A stretch of 64,000 nt of DNA from Shinisaurus crocodilurus (Eukaryota; Chordata; Lepidosauria; Squamata; Shinisauridae), in NCBI GenBank assembly GCA_021292165.1, contig CM037876.1, forward strand, positions 41,588,575 through 41,652,574, in the 5' to 3' direction. The translations under genes were made by a program, and so were the position numbers. Every line of letters begins with the position of its first letter. The first letter of the stretch is position 1. The notes beneath the pieces were generated by a model that saw only the letters and a list, made by a program, of their open reading frames with translations, searched no databases and was not told the DNA's origin. This document shows positions 56,816 through 64,000 of this stretch, in pieces.

Positions 56816-59811
56816 TAATTATTTCTGAACTTGCATCTGTACGTTATGTACACTTATGTCCTCCTTTGTTCTCTTTTTGGGTGATACATTTTCTCTCTTT
56901 TGGCAATGCTTAAGTGCCCCCCCCCCATGGATTCCATTCAGCTCTACTGTAGCCACCACTAAGCTCCTCCCTCTGCATTTGTGAATTTGAATTGAAACAT
57001 AAGGGCTGGCTGCAGGTTTGAGGGGGTCCACGCGAAAGTGTCCTCCTATGTTGGGGGCCCCTGGTGGACTAATATGGCAGCAGCAACAGGCAGCATCAGC
57101 AATGCTCTGAAGAACTGGGACAGTATGGCTGGGATCCACCATTTAAGGTTCTCCCAATGCCAGCCCCAGCCCCCAGTGTAACACCTTTCCAGAGCCTTGT
57201 GAGAAATCAGTGGTGGCCTCCTGACCCAGCTGCCTATTGCTGGTCAGTCTATCGGGAGGGTGGGGGGAATTAAAGGGAGCCATAAATCAAGCTTCACTGG
57301 TGTGTCCTGCTGGAGACTGGGGCCTTGGTAGCTCTCCAAAGCTGCCAGGTGCTGCCATCAGGCCTGTGCAACATGTATATCATCCTTGTTTTAAGAAGTG
57401 CTCATTTCTATTTTTTTTTTATCCTGTGTTATACAAATTAAAATACTCATACCTGACTTATGAAAGTGCCCGAGAGGAATACCTCAGATGCCTCAGTTCA
57501 CACCAGACCATAATACAGATGATTATAAACATAGCACTCATTATAATAGAATTAATTATAATAATGCCTGTATGTATGATTACTAGGCAATGGTTAACTC
57601 ATTTGTTTGTATGTTCTTCTAGTTCCCCTGAAGAAGGTTATCATCAACCGAAGCACACTGGGCTTTCTGGACTTTTACAAAGATTCCTCCTAACTGATAA
57701 AGATTTGTTTTTTAACACTTCTGAGGCCTTACATCTCCCTCTGCTTCTTTTGGCTTTTGGTGCTACCCCCCCCCCACCTTTATTACATGAAATGGGTCAG
57801 GAGACCATGCCAGGCAGAGCATGCTGATCATAGAAGGGGGTGTACCTCTCCCTCTCCCAGAGGGGTGGGAAAAATATTTCTTCTTGTGTGGTTTGTAGCC
57901 CACGGGGTGAGATACGTTCCCTTGGTGAGACTTCTGATGCTCGAAACCCATGAGGTCCTTGCCCACCTCTCCCCAGACGCCCTCTTTTGTTCTGGACCTT
58001 TTCCTATCCAATATCAAAGTATGTGAGGAAGGGGTGGTAAAATGGTTTCCCGTTGGCGCACATGTGTGCATTTGTTCAGGTGTCTCTGCAACTGTAGTGG
58101 GCACCCCCTTTTTAATAAACAATGGCCACTGAGAAAGGGGAGAAAAATCCCCTCTGTGGATTTGAACCAGTGAACACTTGAGCATGTCTGTGACTATTTT
58201 ACAGACCAGCACTATGGTGTTCCTCTGCTTGTTGCTTCTGCCTCGTTGTATGACTTACTTTCATGGGTGAATGGTGGGTGGAGGCCCAAGTTTGAACCAG
58301 TTAACTCCTGCACATGTTTGTGTGTCTTGCCTACTTTACTAGACACTGCCACAAGACTCCAATGGCTGTGTCTTTGGCCACTGCCTACTCCCGTTTTTCT
58401 TCTGTGTTGAAGGTGTGGTGATGTGGCAGACATGTTCCTGGTTTGGCCTGTGTTGTCATATCTCCCCCTGCCCGCCAGCACAATTTGGGTACAGGCATGC
58501 TCTGTCAGTGTGAAATGCCAGCAAAAGCAATCCCATTATCATTTCACTATTTTCAGACTTTTCATTATGATTAGTCCTGGTATAAAAACATTCATCCAGA
58601 AATATGTAGATTTTTGATCCTGTCACCTGCAATTTGATAGATCATAATGCTTGCTATTTATTTTAATTGCAACATGTTTACCATTTTATTGCTTCCCAAT
58701 TTTATTGAGTTTGTTTACACAACAACCCTGTAAGGCACATTGCTAAGCCTTCCTGTCATAGGAGTTGCTGAGGCTGTGGGCTTATGGCAATGGGGAAAGG
58801 AAGGAGGAAAGTGTACCCAGCTCCAAGTCAGGTTTCTGTCCTCTAAACCACAGATCCCCATTTTGGCAAACATACTTGGATCCCATGAGTAAGCAGCTGC
58901 CACTTCTTATGCTGATCCTGTTATACTTATATAACTGCCAGAAAGGTACAAGAACAAGGACAAAGGAAAGGTAACCTAAACCAAAGGGAATAAACACGCC
59001 AAAAGATTTGTCTGTTCTATTCAGAGCTGCTTGATTGCATTTCACATCTGTATTTTTTTCCTGTTGACAAGCAAAGCTTGAAAGTAGTAAGTGCTGCATG
59101 AATTAAATACATCACACTTGACTGCTTGGATACTGGTGGAGCTTCAAACCAATCTGGGTTCTATCAATGTGCCGCTATTGATTTCTGCACCTTGACAGAA
59201 GATGGCTGAAAAACAAATTATGAGGGCAGTGGGAGGGGGGAAACTAATAAAAGTTAATTTTCCTGTTATATCTCTTTCTCATCCAATTGAAATAATGCTG
59301 AACTTGTAAACAAGGCTTTTTACTTGTATCCTATCAGCAAAGTGTAAAACACTTACGGTATCCTTATTTTCACGCAGAAAGCTTATACAAAGCATTCCCA
59401 GAAAAAGGGCTTCCTGCCATCAAACCAGCACACTCATTTTTAACACTGTCCTGCGGCCTAACAGAATTCATCTGTTCTCTTCCATGTAAATAGTACTGCA
59501 GAGGAAAAGATATCTTGCAGTTTAATTTCTATTTTTTTCCTGCAACATCTTTTTACTCAACACTGAATCTTTTCTGGGGCAGTAGGTGGCGAGGAGGTTG
59601 TCTTGACTCTGCAGTTTTCCAGCTGTGCTCATAGGGAATCTGTGCCGAGGTTCTTCAAGGCTTCTCATAGGTTCCTCAATGAGGAAAGCAGTAACAGTAA
59701 AAGCAGTAATATTGGACAAGCTTCCCACAGTGTGTCTGCCATCACCGCTCTCACCCCTGCAATGTGTAGCCACAGGGGAGTGTCGGATGCGCTCTTACAG
59801 CTGAACAGAAG
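56816..59811. other. non-coding, no gene seen; hammerhead-like motif at 57628-57653
   Basis: Weak internal duplication at 58155-58345 (tttgaaccagtgaacac / tttgaaccagttaactc). Candidate hammerhead-like text at 57628-57653. A remnant of a SINE body lies at about 58710-58740 (caacaaccctgtaaggcaca). No supported gene; the 196-codon frame at 57237-57827 is unrecognised. Confidence 0.4.
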
Positions 59812-59817
59812 ATGCCT

Positions 59818-59876
59818 GATATTACTATGCATGTTTACTCAGGTCAGTCCCACTGAATTCAGTAGGGTTTCTTCTA
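59818..59876 (+). repeat. short palindromic repeat, truncated
   Basis: ctatgcatgtttactcaggt and cactgaattcagtaggg identify the left half of the 80-90 bp family. Confidence 0.55.
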
Positions 59877-59886
59877 TGGTGGCCAC

Positions 59887-60495
59887 TTATTTTATTAATT
59901 TATTTTATTATATTTGTTAATCGCCCATCTGGCCGGTCACCGGCCACCCTGGGCGATGTACAATTAAAACAATACAATAAAACATGATAATTAAAACAGT
60001 ATAAAAAATCTTTTAAAATCCTAACCCACCCCATATTCCCGCCTGAAATACCATGTTTTTAATGCGTGGCAGAAACTCATCATGGAGGGGGCATGGCGAA
60101 GGTCAGTAGGGAGGGAGTTCCATAACTTGGGGCTGCCACAGAGAAGGCCCTCTTCCTAGTCCCCACCAGCCTGGTTGCTCTGGCTGATCGGATAAGGAGA
60201 AGGCCGTCCGTGGCAGATCTTGTTGAGCGGCCTACTTGATGTTGCTGGAGGCGCTCCTTGAGATAAACTGGGCTGGAGCCGTGTCGGGTTTTAATGGTCA
60301 AAACCAGCACCTTGAATTCGGCTCGGCAAGCAACTGGTAGCCAGTGCAACTCCTTAAGCACTGGAGTGATGTGATCACGCCAGCAGCTGCCCTTAATCAG
60401 GCGAGCCGCCGCGTTCTGTACCCAGCTGAAGCTTCCGAACCGTCTTCCAGGGTAACCCCACATAGAGCGCATTAGAATAGTCTAGGCGAGAGGAG
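59887..60495 (-). pseudogene. L2 LINE fragment (ORF2 C-terminus and 3' UTR), minus strand
   Basis: The minus-strand frame 60472-60080 contains QNAAARLIKG, HITPVLKELHWLPVACRAEF and RKRAFSVAAPSYG, the canonical C-terminal part of L2 ORF2. The 3' UTR follows, and the 3' tail lies at 59887-59920 (AT-rich). The 7-bp sequence ccactta occurs at both edges (about 59880-59886 and 60496-60502), a likely TSD. A 1-nt shift near 60100 breaks the end of the frame. 5'-truncated, no catalytic domain. Confidence 0.85.
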
Positions 60496-60945
60496 ACCAC
60501 TTACACCCTAGCAAAAAAAAGAAAAAAAATGAAGAGGAACTGCATCAACCCCACCCCTTAAAAAGAGGGCAGAGGTTTCCACAACATTTGCATATGCTAA
60601 TGTATGTGTACAGATGCAAATGTGGAACTAATTATGATAATTTAAATAGAAATAGTATCAATTATATTTAAATTATATTATAATTTAAACAGAAATAAAC
60701 ATCTCACCATAGTGGAGAAGAATGTGCAGTGATCACATGCCTGCTCAGCTTGCCATCATCCAAGGGTTAACTTTTGATGAGCTACTTCAAGACCTCTGCT
60801 CTCCCTTCTGTCTTTATCTTTAAACCAGACTTGGGCTGGAGAGACCTTCAAACAGAAGATGCCTTCAAAAGGATTGTCCTCTGACAGCCCTTCAAATAGA
60901 GAACTGTCCTCTGTAAAGCAGGACACAGGACCAACCTAGTTTATT
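60496..60945 (+). repeat. repeat family with tagggtcgccac-type ends, split by L2
   Basis: Continues from ggtggccactta at about 59875-59886 across the L2 insertion as ccacttacaccctagca. Contains gaggaactgcatcaacccca and cttcaaacagaagatgcctt, as in 52577-52947. Confidence 0.65.
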
Positions 60946-61595
60946 CCAATTAAATGTGCATAAATTGAATGGGCCAATGTGTTAGGTATTCATGCCACAG
61001 GCACACATCCTGTTGCTTTATAAATGAATACATTTAATCTGTGCTAACATTGTTAATTAAAACTATTAGAAAGTATAAAAAATAAATCATAACAAGCTGC
61101 CTTTTCAAAGTTTAACCTTGAATGAATTAATTAAGGAATGGATTCTTAGACCTTGCTGAATTATATTCACACACACACACACACACACACACCAGACGAA
61201 ATCTGAAGTACTGCTCTTGGCTTCTAGACAGGAATTATATTGCTGTGTTAGATTCCTAGGGTGATAACAGGCCTGGTGAAATGACACAATCAGGAAGCAA
61301 GTTTTTCTTTGAGCCAATATAGATGAGTAAAGAGGCAACAGCTAGCAAGAGATCACCCAAGAAATTGACAGGTCATGAACACTAGATGTAAACTATCTAG
61401 AATGGTTTGGTTATCTACACCTGGAGGAGAGTGTCATAAATGGGTTTCCCTGAATTTCAGCATTCTCCATCTGTTTTTACAGCACCAGAGCTGCCAGAAT
61501 CTAGAGTAACCTAGATGAGCAGACTTTTAGGAAGAGTGTAGGAACAAATCTCATGAAGGAGGCAATAACAACTACTTGAATTGAGGGGTTGTGGT
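60946..61595. other. non-coding, no gene seen; (CA)n at 61168-61193
   Basis: Contains a CA microsatellite. No other element recognised. Confidence 0.45.
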
Positions 61596-61596
61596 T

Positions 61597-61598
<2 letters not shown>

Positions 61599-61649
<51 letters not shown>
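61599..61649 (+). repeat. (ATT)n microsatellite
   Basis: About 17 TTA units, probably grown from the tail of the adjoining minus-strand LINE/SINE 3' end (aatccacccttcagttatat at 61650-61669). Confidence 0.95.
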
Positions 61650-61652
<3 letters not shown>

Positions 61653-62084
61653 CCACCCTTCAGTTATATACTTCTCAGGGCAATTTACAAAAAGAATAAA
61701 ACTATAAAAATGCAAATACAGCTAATTAGCTAAAAGCTATAAAAGAGTCTAACACTAGAGTGTCTCACTTAGCCTCTAGAAGCTTTGTCCCTCAGCTCTA
61801 TCTGCTTCCTTTCTTCCTATTTGTTTTCCCCTCTTCTCATCTCTTCAGTTCTCTTTTCTCTTCTCCCTGCTTCCTGTGAGTTTGCACAATAATTTTTGAC
61901 AGAGAAAGTTTGGGTTTCCCCCCATATTATATGATAGCAGTATTGCAGTACTTTTCAAGGATATGGTTAAATATGTGCCATCATATGCAGATGGATGCTT
62001 CCACAAGGGAGGGGATAATAGGGAAGCCATCCAAAATGACTGAAAAGAAAGTCCCCCTTGCTCCATCTTTCCCTTTATCTCTCT

Positions 62085-62086
62085 TA

Positions 62087-62117
<31 letters not shown>

Positions 62118-62175
62118 CTTCTTCTTCTTCTTCTTCTTCTTCTTCTTCTTCTTCTTCTTCTTCTTCTTCTTCTTC
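62085..62175 (+). repeat. compound trinucleotide microsatellite (GCT)n(TCT)n
   Basis: About 10 GCT units (to about 62116), then about 20 TCT/CTT units. This yields spurious poly-Ala/poly-Ser (+) and poly-Glu/poly-Ala (-) frames. Confidence 0.95.
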
Positions 62176-62399
62176 CCAGGCCTCTACTGATCCATTCACC
62201 GCCACTATGGTTCTTGTTCCCCTGGATCAGGACTTTCAAACAGATTCTCAGTCAAACATGGTTTCCAATAAGAGACTCAAACTCCTTGCAATCAGCCAGC
62301 CTCCCTGCCAAATGGGTGACAACCCACCGCCATATTTGGCAGCCCACCGAGCAAAACAGTTCCAGTACAGGGCCACAGCTTCCAATCTTTACAGCAACC

Positions 62400-62511
62400 T
62401 TTATCCCAACCTTGGGTCTCCTGATGTTGTTGGACTACAATTCCCAGCATCCCTGACCATTGGCTGTGCTGGCTGAGGATGATAGGACGGAGTCCAACAA
62501 CAACAAGATGA
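62400..62511 (+). mobile_element. hAT-like hairpin MITE, eroded ends
   Basis: Core ccttgggtctcctgatgttg, ttggactacaattcccagca, ccattggctgtgctggctga, then agtccaacaacaac. The TIRs are not intact. Confidence 0.65.
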
Positions 62512-62569
62512 CTGCTCCATCCATATGCTTTCATACCAGTCTAAAGTCCTTATGATGCCGTGATTAGAG

Positions 62570-62684
62570 CAGCCTTCCCCAACCTGGCGCCCTTCAGATG
62601 TGTTGGACAGCAACCCTTGTCATTCCCAGCCAGCATGGAGTTGCAGTGCAACGCATCTGCAGTGCACCAGGTTGGAGAAGGCTG
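62570..62684 (+). mobile_element. hAT MITE, 115 bp
   Basis: TSD gattagag (62562-62569) against gattagca (62685-62692), 6 of 8. Ends cagccttccccaacctggcg and, inverted, cagccttctccaacctggtg. Confidence 0.85.
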
Positions 62685-62692
62685 GATTAGCA

Positions 62693-62885
62693 TGACTGGG
62701 GACATCCGGTTTCAGATTCTCACTAAGCCATAAAACTATATCAATGGGTGACATTGGGTCAGTTATCAGTTTCTCAGCCTAACCTACCTCTTGGAGTTGT
62801 AGCAAGGGAGTGGGGGAAGAAAACCACATACACCACCCTGAGCCCTTTGGAGGATGTAATTTAAATAAATAAATAAATAAAAACC
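62693..62885 (+). mobile_element. old tRNA-derived SINE
   Basis: Diverged body (gggtgacattgggtcagtta, cagcctaacctacctcttgg) and an (AAAT)n tail at 62860-62881. Confidence 0.65.
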
Positions 62886-63540
62886 TGTCTTCCGAGTGAC
62901 AAAAGTAGCTGAGCACTTAGTGCTATGACCTAATCGTAGGAAGAAAATTGCTATGCAGATAGCCTTCAGAAGAAGGTATCCATTTTCCTGAAGTGCTTAT
63001 TGCTAAAACATGAAGGATTACGAACAGCGCATGTATTCTCTGTCCCTTGGATGGGGGGAGGCTTTAATGAGAGCAACGCTGGGCATTTTCTCCAATGCAG
63101 CCGCTGAAGTCCAATCTCTATAACAGAAAGGACTTGTAATGAGATATAATGTAGTTGTGAGACAAGGCATCACGGAAAATTTCCTGACAGGAAGAGTGAG
63201 ATTGAATCACTCCACAGGGCTGCTGCTGCTGCAACTACTGCTTAGCTTCACCGTCAGGGAGGGAGATGCCTGTCGAGATTGTAAGCAAACTGAATGGCTG
63301 CCAAGCTGCTGCCTACAGACAGCAGATGATTCTCACACACCATTTATTTTATTCCTTCACATTTTGATCCAGCGCAGTGTTGCCTTTGTGAACCGTGGGG
63401 CTTTCCCATTACAAAAGGATATCTCAAAATTGTTGTAATGAAAGCACCATGCGTATGCACAAACTCCCACTCACCAAAAAGAAGGGGGGCATTTGCTCCC
63501 ACAAAAAAAATCCTCTTCACCCAAATTTTATAAACCTTCT
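62886..63540. other. non-coding, no gene seen
   Basis: Single-copy-looking sequence. A 99-codon frame at 63139-63438 is unrecognised. Confidence 0.45.
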
Positions 63541-63548
63541 GTTTAGTT

Positions 63549-63684
63549 CAGGGCTCTCCAGCCTTGGGTCCCCAGATGTTGCTGGCCTACAGCTCCCAGC
63601 ATACCCAGCCAGCATGGGTAATGGCAAGGGATTCTGGGAGCTGCAGTCCAGCAACATCTGGGGACCCAAGGTTGGAGAGCCCTG
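63549..63684 (+). mobile_element. hAT hairpin MITE, 136 bp
   Basis: TSD gtttagtt (63541-63548) against gttttgtt (63685-63692), 7 of 8. Nearly identical to the copy at 30487-30622: ends cagggctctccagccttggg / cccaaggttggagagccctg. Confidence 0.93.
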
Positions 63685-64000
63685 GTTTTGTTTAACTTTA
63701 ACCACCACCACCTGCCCCTCAAAAAGCCGTTATTTTCTGGAGTGTTCAAAGCTTGATCATTTCTGAAAGAAAAAAAATAGATGATCGTTGTCTAACAAAA
63801 TTAAAATAAAATGTTTGTTTCAAATAAGAAATTCTATATAAATATTGCTAATAAATAAAATATCTAATAATTTGCAATCAAGAACAATTCTGTCTCCTGG
63901 CTAACGGCCATTGCCTGCTCTGCAGAGCCCATCCTGGGCAGAGTTTAAATGGATTAGGAATTGGGAGCCTTTTTATGCTGAAGAACAGGGTAACAATGCT
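63685..64000. other. non-coding, no gene seen
   Basis: AT-rich right edge of the window, no recognised feature. Confidence 0.45.

Noticed and set aside
57237..57827. 196-codon frame with a hydrophobic stretch
   Set aside because: The hydrophobic part comes from AT-rich DNA (ATT/ATA codons); no recognisable domain or gene structure.
61910..62476. 188-codon frame with poly-Ala/poly-Ser
   Set aside because: Driven by the (GCT)n(TCT)n microsatellite and continues into a hAT-like MITE.
1..64000. CRISPR arrays, bacterial operons, riboswitches
   Set aside because: No regularly spaced direct repeats with unique spacers. The repeat content is clearly vertebrate, so prokaryotic features are not expected.

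Overview
The window looks like non-coding DNA from a squamate reptile, most likely a lizard. The evidence is the repeat content: tRNA-derived SINEs of the common lizard type, CR1 and L2 LINE tails, 5S-rRNA-headed SINEs, and many non-autonomous hAT transposons. I cannot name the species. I found no intact protein-coding host gene, no functional tRNA or rRNA gene and no CRISPR array. The longest open frames are explained by transposon remnants or low-complexity DNA, or are unrecognised and unsupported. The window is probably intergenic or deep intronic.

Layout. 0-5 kb: a complete-looking 2-kb L1-type insertion flanked by a 19-bp target-site duplication (TSD), then a 666-bp hAT element with GACTCG-rich ends. 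5-9 kb: SINEs and the 3' part of a LINE reverse-transcriptase ORF. 9-13 kb: a 5S-headed SINE, the first copy of an unclassified 330-bp terminal-inverted-repeat (TIR) family, and a decayed hAT transposase gene broken by two later insertions. 13-24 kb: CR1 and L2 fragments, SINEs, and hairpin MITEs. 24-33 kb: a densely nested block of hAT MITEs, two TIR families, a 5S-CR1 SINE and L2. 33-42 kb: L2, SINE, GC-rich TIR elements, a CR1 tail and a BEL/Pao-type gag fossil. 42-54 kb: more hAT elements, including a very GC-rich one near 53.5 kb. 54-60 kb: the longest repeat-poor stretch. 60-64 kb: L2 nested in another repeat, long trinucleotide microsatellites and more hAT MITEs.

How the parts relate. 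The repeats form donor-and-dependent sets. The 5S-headed SINEs end in the same 3' tail as the CR1 LINE copy at 14.7-15.2 kb, so CR1 machinery probably moved them. Eleven hAT-like elements carry recognisable 8-bp TSDs. Seven of these have TA at positions 4-5, and five have CTAG in the centre, which suggests Buster-type hAT transposases. The nesting gives a relative order of insertions: the old hAT transposase gene and the TIR families are older than the hAT MITEs and SINEs inside them.

All boundaries were read by eye. Family names rest on motif and end-structure recognition, not on a database search.
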